Source: Sphingomonas rhizophila (GTDB lineage: Bacteria > Pseudomonadota > Alphaproteobacteria > Sphingomonadales > Sphingomonadaceae). From it: 64,000 bases of DNA. The number at the start of each line of letters is the position of its first letter. Position 1 is the first letter of the stretch. Below, in pieces: positions 1 through 8,882 of the stretch. Location: assembly GCF_014396585.1 (NCBI RefSeq), contig NZ_CP060717.1, positions 1,984,001 to 2,048,000 on the forward strand, given 5' to 3'. The notes beneath the pieces are model-generated. The model did not search any database. It was given only the letters and a program-made list of their open reading frames with translations, and was not told the origin of the DNA. The position numbers and the translations under genes were made by a program.

Positions 1-2792
1 GACCCGGCTACTCTGATTACCGTCGTGCCAGACGCACTTTGAGCCGTGATAGTCGTTACGCCATTTGCCGTCGCCAGATTCACCGAAGTCGTCGCGAGTG
101 CGCTCAGATCGATGCGATCGATGCCAGTCTCGAAGTCTTGGATTAGATCGCTTGCCGATCCAATCGAGTCGTTCGCGGACAGGAAGATGAATCGATCAGA
201 ACCGGCCCCGCCAAAAAGCTGATCGGCACCGTATCCTCCTGCGACAAGGTCGTTACCCTCGCCTCCTGTCAGCCCATCAGCGAAGGCACCGCCGATAAGC
301 ATATCCGCACCGAGTCCCCCCTCAACATCGATGAGTGCGGTCGCGTCTGTGCCTCGGTAAAGATCACTCCCGGCGCCCAAGGCGACGTTGCCCGAAATAC
401 TTCCCGAGTTGTAAATTGCGTCGGACAGCTGACCAAGCCGCACGCTTCCGGAAATGCTGCCGCTATTGATGATTTCGCTGCGCCCCGCCGTAGACTGGAT
501 CGCAACGACGCCGCTGACGATTCCCGAATTGACGAACGAGTTGACCGTTGCCCATGGGGATGTGGTCAGCAAGATCACAGCGACTGCGTCATTGGCCGCG
601 CTCCCCTCACCGTGAGATGCGCTGATGCTGCCGCTATTTACAAACGTCCCGCCCGCGTTGAGCCGAACAGCGTAGGTTCCACTCCCGCCGATGGCCTCGA
701 TCGTTCCATGGTTTTCAGCGATCGGAGCGGTTGGGCGTTGCGGCCCCCCTCCAATATTTATCGCATGGGACATCCCGGTAACGGACTTGGCCGAAATCAC
801 GCCGGAGTTCTCAAAAACCTTGTCACCCCGGAGATAGGTGAGCGTTACTGCATATGCATCGCCACTGATTGCCTGGCAGATAATTTCGCCAGTGTTTGCA
901 AGATTACCTCGGACCTCGATCGCATAAGCGAAGCCTCCGCCGCTTCCGATGGAGGAAACGCTTCCAGAATTGCTAATCGACTCAATAGTCCCGGTTATGG
1001 CACGGCTGGTAATGTAGGGGGTACTTGTCGAAAGTGCGACGACACCATTGTTAATGAGAGCGTCAATGCTGTGATTGGTCGCCGTCAATACGTTGGCATC
1101 GTCGGCGCGGAATACCTCTCCGTCGTCTATGAACAAGTCATGCTCCAGGGCGACCGTTCCCGTTCTGACTGGATCGGTCAGCGCAAGGCCCGTCGCGCCA
1201 CCGGGCGCCAAAGCGGCCGCACCCGATGCGATCGAGCCGAGCCCCGAGTAGCCGGCCGGCGCTGCAGCTCCGACCGAAATACTTAATCCAAACGGGGCAT
1301 ACACCGTTTCGCTACCGAGCACGAAGACGCGAATGGTGGCCCCGTCGCGAGTGATGGAAGCAGCCTCGCTCCATGCGCCCACAAGCGCAATATGGCTTGA
1401 GCCTTGACCTTCAAAATTGAGCTTTCCGCCGCCGAGCGTCTGCGCGTCCCCGGCTCGAACCAGGACAGCCTGGTCCGCGTTCAGGAGAATATTTTCAAAA
1501 CCCGTCAGCCGACCTGTGGCCAAGGCCGCCTTCAGGTCGAGTTTCATTGCGCCGACATTGAAGCTCAATGTGTCATAACCGCCGTCGCCAGCCAGCAGTG
1601 CGAACGACAGGTCTTCCGCTTCAACCAGGTCGTTCTGCTCGCCCGCACGCACGACGTCAGCGCCCCGGCTGATGATGTGGTCCGAACCACCTTCACCATA
1701 CAAACCGTCATTACCCGATCCGCCGATGAGGAAGTCGGCGCCGGTGCCACCCAGGAGAAGGTCGTTACCGCCATTCCCGTTCAGGTGATCGTTGCCGCGA
1801 TTGCCAGTTGCGCGATCAGAACCGGCGGAACCATTCAATTGATCGTCGTGCCAGCCAAGGTCGATCACACCGACGATCGAGCCGCCTGACGTATCCAGCA
1901 CATCATTTTCGTCGCCCAAGGCGATGTCGCCTTGAATCGCGCCCTGATTGACCAGGGTGTCTTTCCCGCCACCTGTTTCGACTCGTCCAAAGATCTGACC
2001 GCTGCTCGTGTTGGTAATGCGGTCGCTTCCCCTGGGACCGTACATCGTGTCCGTGCTGAAACTCGACCAAGCGATGTCCGCTCGCAAAAGGCCGCTGTTG
2101 ACGAAGTTCAGCGTCTCGACTTCCAAACCGCCCGCCAAGATTCCGTACGAAGGCGCCCCGCCGGTCGCCAGCGCTTCGATCCGACCGTGGTTCGCGATCA
2201 GGGTATCGCCAAGCAGCGATCCTCTTGAATAGATGACGGCGGTAGCGGAAATGCCCTCAGCCAAAATGCTCCCGCCGGCATCGTTCTGGAGGTCGCCTCC
2301 GTTGAACAACGCGACTGCGGTAGCGGCGCCGACGCCGCCGGCGTTGCCCGTGCTCGCCGCCGGCGCGTACGCAACGATGAGCCCCGAATTCTGAATACGA
2401 GCTGCGGGGTCCCAATGCTCGACCGCCTGGGCGTTCCCATTCGCGATGGCATAGATCGAGCCGCTGTTTGAAACCAGGTCTCCGCGACTGGCGACCGATA
2501 CGCCGTAAGCATTCCCGTTAGTCGCCTCAGCCACCATCGTGCCGGTGTTCGTGACGGTCGGCAGGTTAAATCCGACGAGGATCGAGGTTACGTTTTCGGC
2601 TGATCTATTCCACAATGTACCATGATTGGTGAACGACGTGACGTTGTGATCCGCCCAGAACATTCGAGCAATCGCGGCATATGATGATGTCGTCGATGCG
2701 ACGACGTAGTCCTCACCAGACGACAGGAAGTATTCCGCCAGGAAATTGTTCGCCGTCCCGGGAGGCCCAGGAAGTGTGAAAAGCTGGGGCAT
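1..2792 (-). CDS. RTX calcium-binding beta-solenoid protein, 3' end off the left edge
   Basis: One frame stays open for 930 codons from ATG at 2792 to the window edge; TAA is the codon just before the ATG, so the start cannot be earlier. Most of the product is a run of irregular repeats of the type NSGSI / NxGxI (for example SNSGSIYAIANG, NTGEIICQA, NSGSISGSV), as in beta-helical adhesins. Two blocks of RTX nonapeptides interrupt it: around residues 324-365 (GGNDLLLGGTGADFLIGGSG) and 815-870 (GGEGNDLVAGGYGADQLFGG). The second is followed by DLIQDFETGIDRIDLSAL, typical of the C-terminal part of serralysin-like and other type I secreted RTX proteins. No N-terminal signal peptide is seen, which fits type I secretion. 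A calcium-folded surface or secreted protein is inferred; the substrate or partner is unknown. Upstream DNA has only a weak Shine-Dalgarno (GGGCG). Confidence 0.85.
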   Translation of the reverse strand, partial: MPQLFTLPGPPGTANNFLAEYFLSSGEDYVVASTTSSYAAIARMFWADHNVTSFTNHGTLWNRSAENVTSILVGFNLPTVTNTGTMVAEATNGNAYGVSVASRGDLVSNSGSIYAIANGNAQAVEHWDPAARIQNSGLIVAYAPAASTGNAGGVGAATAVALFNGGDLQNDAGGSILAEGISATAVIYSRGSLLGDTLIANHGRIEALATGGAPSYGILAGGLEVETLNFVNSGLLRADIAWSSFSTDTMYGPRGSDRITNTSSGQIFGRVETGGGKDTLVNQGAIQGDIALGDENDVLDTSGGSIVGVIDLGWHDDQLNGSAGSDRATGNRGNDHLNGNGGNDLLLGGTGADFLIGGSGNDGLYGEGGSDHIISRGADVVRAGEQNDLVEAEDLSFALLAGDGGYDTLSFNVGAMKLDLKAALATGRLTGFENILLNADQAVLVRAGDAQTLGGGKLNFEGQGSSHIALVGAWSEAASITRDGATIRVFVLGSETVYAPFGLSISVGAAAPAGYSGLGSIASGAAALAPGGATGLALTDPVRTGTVALEHDLFIDDGEVFRADDANVLTATNHSIDALINNGVVALSTSTPYITSRAITGTIESISNSGSVSSIGSGGGFAYAIEVRGNLANTGEIICQAISGDAYAVTLTYLRGDKVFENSGVISAKSVTGMSHAINIGGGPQRPTAPIAENHGTIEAIGGSGTYAVRLNAGGTFVNSGSISASHGEGSAANDAVAVILLTTSPWATVNSFVNSGIVSGVVAIQSTAGRSEIINSGSISGSVRLGQLSDAIYNSGSISGNVALGAGSDLYRGTDATALIDVEGGLGADMLIGGAFADGLTGGEGNDLVAGGYGADQLFGGAGSDRFIFLSANDSIGSASDLIQDFETGIDRIDLSALATTSVNLATANGVTTITAQSASGTTVIRVAG

Positions 2793-3061
2793 TTATCGCC
2801 CGATGACGACGATTGGTTGAACAGCACCATTCTCGCTAGACCGACCAGCCATCCCTTACGCTCCCTGACAATACTACCGCCATTAAGTGTGGTGCCTATC
2901 GCCTTCGCGACCGGCCAAGCAAGGGGAATCACCTGGGAAACGGAGCCGGACCGTCGGGTCGTTCATCAGCGTGGAGTCCGATTTTGGTCGAAGTCAGACG
3001 CGGCACGTTCGTGTGGGAAGCGGACATTGGCATCATTCGCCGACGCAGATAGCTTCTGACA

Positions 3062-3328
3062 ATGGCGCGCACACAGCAGATGTTCGAGAATATTACCGAC
3101 GGTCCAATCTACGTATCTGTTGAGCCGTGGCCGAAGTGATTCGAGTTGGAGCCGCAGGACAAGCTGACGCTTATCTGGAACGCCGCTGACGTTGGCGATG
3201 CTGTGCAGGTCAAGGTCATCGACGAGCGCGAAATTGTTGTCTGGCCAAACGGCAATCTAGAGGACCTCGTCATAATGTTTAATGGAGGCTCCTCCGCAGG
3301 TCGAAGCTGGGCGTTCAAGCATCGATGA
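3062..3328 (+). pseudogene. Small conserved-looking protein interrupted by in-frame TGA
   Basis: ATG at 3062 opens 25 codons ending VEPWPK, then TGA at 3137-3139, then the same frame continues for 62 codons (FELEPQDKLTLIW ... SSAGRSWAFKHR) to TGA at 3326-3328. The two halves read as one 88-residue protein. From memory, similar short sphingomonad proteins carry a Cys at the TGA position (PWPxCFELEPGD), but I could not check this. A point nonsense mutation is the simplest reading; adding a base does not repair it, unlike the other broken genes here. No function is known to me. It lies between the divergent RTX gene and the convergent integrase. Confidence 0.55.
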
Positions 3329-3389
3329 CGTCGAAAGCTTATGTCCGCACTGGGTGTCTGCGAGCTTATGACCGGGCTCAGTTCGTTGG

Positions 3390-5352
3390 TTAGGTCCAAG
3401 CCAGATTGAGTACCCTTGCCGCCATCCCTGCCTTTTCCTGAGGCAAGAACCGTCCGTAGTGCTTGGCAACCATGTCCGGCGTGTCATGGATTGCGTAGCT
3501 GGCTTGCTCGTACGAGCCGGTCTGCTTCAGAATGTGAGTGGCGAGAACGTCCCGGACATTGTGCGGCCCGTGAGGCAAGAGGCCTTTGATTGCACCGCGG
3601 CCGGTGTAGGGATTGAAGATCCCGTACCGTTGTATCGCAAGGCGCCACGCGTCGTAGAACCCGGTCTGCGTAAAAGCCGCGTCTCGGGTAGTCGCCTTAA
3701 CCGTCTTCACGAAAAAGGTACGAGGGTCTGCTGCGCGGCCAAGAAGCACTTCGCGATGTATTGCGACATAATCTTCAATGAACCGATAGAGTCCTCCGAG
3801 ATCGGGAAGTGCCAACCGAACCGAGTACCCGCCGAAGAACGAGGAGCCGCTGTTCTTGAACGCGGAAGTTGGTAACAGAACTTCCCAGACTGCAGCGTCA
3901 TCTTTCCACCGAAGTTCGCCGACCTCCTGCGCATTGAGCAGACGCTCTTGAGTTGGCTGCCGGCCTCGGGGCATAACAGGAGCTCCCGGAGGTTCTTCTG
4001 CCTGAGGCCAAGGTGCAGGCCAAATCGCAGCATGAGGAACGACCGGACAGCCTCGGCCGCCGGCCGCGGGTGCTTTCTGCTGTCGGGCATGAGCCTCACT
4101 ATTTCCTCGGTGATGCGCCGGTATTCTCCGACCGGGCTCGCGGCTTCGAGGATCGGCAAAATCGGTTCGAAGGGATCGCGATGGACGCGGGCCACTCGCT
4201 CGATTTCCTTCGACCGCGACTTGGCGAAAGCGAACATCCGGTCGCAGCAATTGTCCCAGTCGGAAGAAGCATCCGCGAGATCAGCTCGCGTGACCAGGCC
4301 CTCGATCGGATGCAATTGTGAGATGACCCCGGGATGCTGCCTTAGCCACCCGGTCCGCCGGCGCGTAAGTGCTTTGGCCAACTGGAGCATGTTGACCTCC
4401 CAGGACGTGTAGAAGCCGCGACGCTCCTCGCGCCACCTAGCATACCAGTCCCAGGTCGCCGGAAAGACGAGCAAGCCCAGGCCCAGCGATTGACTGGGTA
4501 TGCCGAGTCCATTCACGGCACCGCCGGGTGGCGCCATCAAGGCGCCGAACAGGAGGCCGAGGTGCTCGACCTTCTGTTGTGCTGTCACCTCTTTCCATTT
4601 CCCGAGCCGCTCGAGGCCGACCTGCGTGAGTGTCGCAGTCTTGAACCTGACAAGCGCTTCCATCTCTAGTTGAAGTTCCACCGGAGCGTCGACGACACCA
4701 GCGGGCGCGCGACTGAGCGCCTTTTCTGTCTCCAGACTTGAATTCGCCACGACGGGCGAGCCGGAATGGCCTGCAAGGTTCGGGAAGCGAAGCGAGAAGC
4801 GATCGCGCAAGACCTTGCATTGGTAACGACGGTAATCCGTGCATCCCGAGATGATGACGCGTTGCACCCACTCGACGATCTCCGCGCGCTCTTTGAGCGG
4901 TCGCCGGTCGAAGTCATCCGGCAAGTGCCATGCGATGCGTCTCCGCTCCGATGGCGTAAAGGCGAGTGATCCGGCTTGACCGGTTGTCGCACGTCCCGGG
5001 TGGGCCAGTTTTGCCCGGAAGTAGCCCTCGGGAAGTCGATACCGATGCTCAATCCGCTCGAGCACGCGGAGACTAGTGGCCGAGCGGGGAGCCTTTCGGC
5101 CGGCGCACCACTCCCGGATCGTGGTCCTGTCGAAGGTTTCGCCCGCGCGGATCACGGCGCGGTGCAGGTGCCAGATGGTGTCGCCGTGTCGCGACATGTG
5201 CGCAGCTAGAGCCTCGCCAAAGCCAGGCGGGTCGGACCACTCGGCGAGCGGCTCAGGAAAATCGACGATCAGCCGAGGCTTCGGGCCACGGCGCTTTCCG
5301 GGTTGCTTCGCGGGCTTTTGCGAGTGTGGGGACGAGAACTGTTGTCATTCAC
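3390..5352 (-). CDS. Large tyrosine-recombinase-like site-specific integrase (two -1 frame breaks)
   Basis: The C-terminal part carries tyrosine-recombinase features: LLPHGPHNVRDVLATHIL resembles the HxxR box and DTPDMVAKHYGRF ends in the likely nucleophile Tyr. The N-terminal part (GETFDRTTIREWCAGRKAPRS) looks like a helix-turn-helix-like DNA-binding region. Two frame breaks are present. One lies in the GGGG run 3968-3971 (C run on the coding strand): adding one base joins ...NLRELLLCP to RGRQPTQERLLNAQEVGELRW. The other lies at 5300-5302: adding one C joins a GTG start at 5352, which has AAGGA about 10 bases upstream, to GKRRGPKPRLIVDFPEPL. Without these corrections only internal pieces (ATG at 5197; downstream piece from about 4250) are readable. 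Corrected length is about 654 residues. Either a decaying mobile-element integrase or, more likely given the same error pattern elsewhere, an intact gene with sequencing errors. Confidence 0.7.
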
Positions 5353-5409
5353 GGCAAGGGTCCTTCGATGAAGGTTTTCCCCCTTGGCCTGATCAACGAA
5401 CAAAATGCC

Positions 5410-5610
5410 TGATACGGTCGATTAATCTCCCTGTTCCGGGCGATTAAAGTCCCTGTTCCGACGAATTACAGGAGTGAGAGGTCTTCGCGCGAGAATCCGC
5501 AGAAATCTGCCGATGGTGCTCAATAGCCTCATCGAGATTGCGTCGCATCGGCCTGTTTTGGGCCGCGATTTGATGCGAATTCCCTGTTTTGCGGGAATAT
5601 CAGGGAAGAT
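5410..5610. repeat. CCCTGTT direct repeats and TGTTTT-loop hairpins in a gene-free region
   Basis: The 489 bases between the integrase and the next gene hold no convincing gene. Two near-identical 22-base units (CGATTAATCTCCCTGTTCCG at 5419-5438 and CGATTAAAGTCCCTGTTCCG at 5441-5460) stand in tandem. Further on, arms TCGCATC (5543-5549) and GATGCGA (5572-5578) enclose an inner CGGCC/GGCCG hairpin with loop TGTTTTG. A second hairpin ATTCCC/GGGAAT (5579-5598) also has TGTTTT in its loop, and CAGGGAA follows. I recall similar AACAGGGAATT clusters dispersed in sphingomonad genomes, often beside integrases or IS elements; this is memory, not a search result. The role could be a recombinase-binding or attachment region, or a dispersed repeat. 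Confidence 0.5.
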
Positions 5611-5841
5611 ACGGGTTATCGCCAGACTGCTTCGCGCACCACTCTCGCCTTTCCTTACTGCTGTTGTCAGACGGCTCGAGTGCCGCCTTTAGAAGACGTG
5701 TGCCTGACGAGGGCGCGCGGCGGTCCGACGACCCGTCCAACTCGCTCATCGACCCGTAGATTCACGTAATGGCGGGCCCTTCTCGCTCCCCTAGGTCGGG
5801 CCATCCCCACCAGTGGGATTTGCTTAGCGAGGAGCAGAGTC

Positions 5842-6306
5842 ATGTACCACGAGCAGCTCAAAACGCGCGATGCCTTCAAGGTCGTCGAGATTTCGACCCT
5901 CGACGGCCCCGCCTCGGCGGCGCTTGCCGAACTGGAGCTTGGCCGCGGGCGGCTTGCGGAAGCGGCGGTTCCCGACGTGCCGCGCGCGATCGGAGTGATG
6001 ATGGCGGCCACCTACGCGGCGATCGTAGCGCTGTTCGCGCTGACCATCGCCACTGCCGGCCAAAGCCTGTTCGTCATCGCGATTGACGTCGTCTTCCTGG
6101 TTGCCTTCTTCGCCGTGCCGACGATCATGTTGAAGCTGGAGCGCGACCCCGCCCGGAGGCCGAGCTTGAGCCGCTTCATGGCGCAGGGAATGCAGACCTA
6201 TACCGGACATGTCTCCGGCGCCGGTGCGCTGGCCCAGATGTTTATTGTCCCGGTGCTGCTGGCGTTCGCGGTCCTCGCGATCGGCGTCATCGCCGTCCTG
6301 TCGTGA
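5842..6306 (+). CDS. Predicted inner-membrane protein, three TM segments
   Basis: 154 residues. A charged N-terminal region of about 45 residues (MYHEQLKTRDAFKVVEISTL) precedes hydrophobic segments near residues 48-72, 74-96 and 124-152. Between segments 2 and 3 is a short polar region containing HVSGAGALAQM. The start has GCGAGGAG nine bases upstream. I do not recognise the family. The gene stands 90 bases upstream of, and in the same direction as, the alternative oxidase gene. Possible links are oxidase assembly or a shared stress response, but that is only positional inference. Confidence 0.75.
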   Translation: MYHEQLKTRDAFKVVEISTLDGPASAALAELELGRGRLAEAAVPDVPRAIGVMMAATYAAIVALFALTIATAGQSLFVIAIDVVFLVAFFAVPTIMLKLERDPARRPSLSRFMAQGMQTYTGHVSGAGALAQMFIVPVLLAFAVLAIGVIAVLS

Positions 6307-6396
6307 CGCCTTTAGGTAATATCCACGATTATCAATGGGTTGGGCCCTCTCTAAACGGGCCCGATGACCGATTCCAAATGATTGAAAGAACCGAAC

Positions 6397-7083
6397 ATGT
6401 CCGCACCCTATGTTGATCTGAACGTCCACCATGCGCCCAAGGGGGTGTCGGATCGCGTCGCCTACGGCTTCACCAAGGCCCTGCGTTTCTGTGCCGACAC
6501 GTTCTTCGCCAAGCGTTACGGCCACCGGGCGATCGTGCTGGAAACCGTCGCGGCCGTGCCAGGCATGGTCGGCGCGACCATCAACCACCTGAAGTGCCTT
6601 CGCCGCATGTGCGACGACAAGGGCTGGATTCGCACGCTGATGGACGAAGCGGAGAATGAGCGGATGCACCTGATGACGTTCATCGAGGTCGCCAAGCCGA
6701 CGGTGTTCGAACGGCTCGTGATTCTCAGCGTCCAGTGGGTCTTCTATCTCGCATTCTTCGCGCTCTACCTGATCAGCCCCCGCACAGCGCACCGCGTGGT
6801 TGGCTATTTCGAGGAAGAGGCGGTGTTGAGCTACACGCTCTACCTGAAGGAGATCGACGAGGGCCGCAGTCCGAACGGCCCGGCGCCGGAGATCGCCAAG
6901 CGCTACTGGCAGCTGCCGGACAGCGCCACCTTGCGCGACGTGGTGCTAGTGGTCCGGGCCGACGAAGCTCACCACCGCGACGTCAACCATGGTTTTGCCG
7001 ACGAGCTCGCCGGACAGCCGGTTGACGAAGCCCGGTTCGCCCCCTCGCCGCCGCATGTCGAAGGCATCCGGCTGGTTGCCTAA
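6397..7083 (+). CDS. aox: Alternative oxidase (cyanide-insensitive quinol oxidase)
   Basis: 228 residues. The four-helix di-iron signature is present: Glu49 in [11 protein letters not shown]88xxH91 in EAENERMH, Glu139-141 in [10 protein letters not shown], and E190xxH193 in [10 protein letters not shown]. It would oxidise ubiquinol and reduce O2 to water without proton pumping at the cytoplasmic membrane face. A TTG at 6382 is in frame, but ATG 6397 gives the normal N-terminus and is chosen. In bacteria AOX is uncommon and is often linked to NO or sulfide tolerance; here it lies at the end of a cluster with NirK and qNor, both of which produce or consume NO. The upstream region holds a half-site ATCAA (around 6331) but no full FNR/FixK box. 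Confidence 0.93.
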   Translation: MSAPYVDLNVHHAPKGVSDRVAYGFTKALRFCADTFFAKRYGHRAIVLETVAAVPGMVGATINHLKCLRRMCDDKGWIRTLMDEAENERMHLMTFIEVAKPTVFERLVILSVQWVFYLAFFALYLISPRTAHRVVGYFEEEAVLSYTLYLKEIDEGRSPNGPAPEIAKRYWQLPDSATLRDVVLVVRADEAHHRDVNHGFADELAGQPVDEARFAPSPPHVEGIRLVA

Positions 7084-7089
7084 AGCGAT

Positions 7090-7114
7090 CGAGGTCGGCG
7101 AGCAGCCGGCCTCG
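7090..7114 (+). terminator. Hairpin after the alternative oxidase gene
   Basis: GAGGTCGGC (7091-7099) pairs with GCCGGCCTC (7105-7113) with one G-T wobble, extended by a C-G pair, loop of five. It starts seven bases after the aox stop codon. No T-run follows, so termination strength is uncertain. The remainder of the 349-base gap up to hemA shows no gene I can support. Confidence 0.45.
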
Positions 7115-7410
7115 AACCCAGCAGTCTTGATCCATGCGGCAGCTGACGCTTCGGCGAAGGCTGCCGTTTTCCTTCTTCGACAATTGCTGTGTTGGTCTGC
7201 TCCCAAATGACAGGGGGCCTCCGCGTGTAGCGCCTGGTAACAAAAGCGCCCAGGCTGGAGCGCATCCGTGGCAGAAGCGTGCCGAACACGGCTCGGCCAC
7301 GCCTTAAATCGTCACGCCACGAGAAATAGAACGCCAGGAGCGATTACCTGGACGAGCATCTGTATCGCGGGGGATTGGATGGGGAGTATCGGACGGGCGC
7401 TCACCGCGCT

Positions 7411-7427
7411 CCGGCGACGTTCGCCGG
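7411..7427 (-). terminator. Short hairpin after hemA
   Basis: CCGGCGA / TCGCCGG with a three-base loop, six bases downstream of the hemA stop on the minus strand. There is no T-rich tail, so it is a weak terminator candidate. Confidence 0.35.
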
Positions 7428-7432
7428 CTTGC

Positions 7433-8653
7433 TCAGGCGGCTTGCCGAAATTCCAGCTCCAGCCGGTCCCAGATTTCGACCAGCGCGCTGGTGAGTTCGT
7501 CCATCATCGCTTCGCTGTGGTTGGGGCCGGGCGTGAAGCGCAGCCGTTCGGTCCCGCGGGGGACGGTCGGGAAGTTGATCGGCTGGACGTAGAGGCCGTA
7601 TTCGGCGAGCAGGATGTCGCTGATCGCCTTGGCCTTGACCGGGCAACCGACCAGCAGCGGCACGATGTGCGTGACGCTTTCCATCAGCGGCAGCCCCGCC
7701 GCGACGAACTTGGCCTTCAGCATCGCCGCGCCGGCCTGCTGCGCCTCGCGCTCTTCGGCTGAGGCCTTGAGGTGGCGGACGCTGGCCAGCGCGCCGGCGA
7801 CCAGCACCGGCGACAGCGAGGTCGTGAAGATGAAGCCCGGCGCATAGCTGCGGATGCAGTCGACGATCGTCCGGTCGGCCGCGACATAGCCGCCCATCAC
7901 TCCGAACGCCTTGCCCAGCGTGCCTTCGATGATCGTCACCCGGTCCGCGACCGCGTCGCGTTCCGAAATGCCGCCGCCGCGCGCGCCGTACATGCCGACC
8001 GCATGGACTTCGTCGAGATAGGTGATGGCGCCATAGCGGTCGGCGAGATCGCAGATCTCAGCGATCGGCGCGACGTCGCCGTCCATCGAATAGACGCTTT
8101 CGAACGCGATCAGCTTGGGCGTTTCCGGCGCCTCGTCGCGCAGCAGCTGCTCGAGATGATCGAGGTCGTTGTGGCGGAAGACGCGCTTCTCGCAGCCCGA
8201 ATTCTTGATCCCCGCGATCATCGACGCGTGGTTCAATTCGTCGGAGAAGATCACGCAGCCGGGCAGCAGCTTGCCGAGCGTCGACAGCGCCGCCTCGTTC
8301 GAGACATAGCCCGAGGTGAACAGCAGGGCGCTTTCCTTGCCGTGCAAATCGGCAAGCTCGGCCTCCAGGTCGACGTGGTAATGGGTGTTGCCGCCGATGT
8401 TGCGGGTGCCGCCCGAACCGGCGCCGACATCGTGCAGCGCTTCTTCCATCGCGGTGACGACCGCCGGGTGCTGGCCCATGCCGAGATAGTCGTTCGAACA
8501 CCACACGGTGATCGGCTTCGGACCGTTGTGCCCGGCAAAGCAGCGCGCGTTGGGGTAGTTGCCCTTGGTGCGCAGGATGTCGATGAAGACGCGGTAGCGC
8601 CCCTCGTCATGGAGGCGATCAATCGCCGACCGGAAAATGCTGTCGTAATCCAT
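7433..8653 (-). CDS. hemA: 5-aminolevulinate synthase
   Basis: 406 residues, a full-length ALAS of the alphaproteobacterial C4 pathway: glycine + succinyl-CoA to 5-aminolevulinate, PLP-dependent, cytoplasmic. The N-terminus [21 protein letters not shown] is characteristic. Further marks are [30 protein letters not shown], the PLP-site D in [12 protein letters not shown] and the Schiff-base Lys in [15 protein letters not shown]. An in-frame TTG at 8659 exists, but ATG 8653 matches the family start. It lies downstream of the ccoNOQPGHIS-hemN operon in the same direction, with a 229-base gap that shows no clear FNR box. The placement suggests supply of heme for the oxidase. Confidence 0.96.
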   Translation of the reverse strand: MDYDSIFRSAIDRLHDEGRYRVFIDILRTKGNYPNARCFAGHNGPKPITVWCSNDYLGMGQHPAVVTAMEEALHDVGAGSGGTRNIGGNTHYHVDLEAELADLHGKESALLFTSGYVSNEAALSTLGKLLPGCVIFSDELNHASMIAGIKNSGCEKRVFRHNDLDHLEQLLRDEAPETPKLIAFESVYSMDGDVAPIAEICDLADRYGAITYLDEVHAVGMYGARGGGISERDAVADRVTIIEGTLGKAFGVMGGYVAADRTIVDCIRSYAPGFIFTTSLSPVLVAGALASVRHLKASAEEREAQQAGAAMLKAKFVAAGLPLMESVTHIVPLLVGCPVKAKAISDILLAEYGLYVQPINFPTVPRGTERLRFTPGPNHSEAMMDELTSALVEIWDRLELEFRQAA

Positions 8654-8882
8654 GACCAATTGCTAGCCCTGGACTGGACCGGACGGCATTAGGGGATTGT
8701 CCGGAGCCGCCGATGTTCGGCGCAGCCTGTCGTCGCATGGCATGCCGCGGGCGGTTCGGAATTCCTTTTCGGCGTGTCGCGCCCGCCATGGCACGCCGAG
8801 GGGTCGGCGGGGATCGCCATGCAGCAAGTGGAAGCCAGCACATTTAGGCAGGCGAGGATTCCTAGCGAGGCCGCAATGCTCG

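Noticed and set aside
3062..3328. Selenocysteine decoding of the TGA at 3137
   Set aside because: No SECIS-like hairpin is obvious after the codon and no sel genes are in the window; a nonsense mutation is simpler.
5824..6792. Antisense open frame (322 codons) across the membrane protein and AOX
   Set aside because: Highly charged, His/Arg/Asp-rich shadow of two real genes.
8654..8882. FNR/FixK box before hemA
   Set aside because: No 14-base match with both half-sites; only scattered TTG and CAA triplets.
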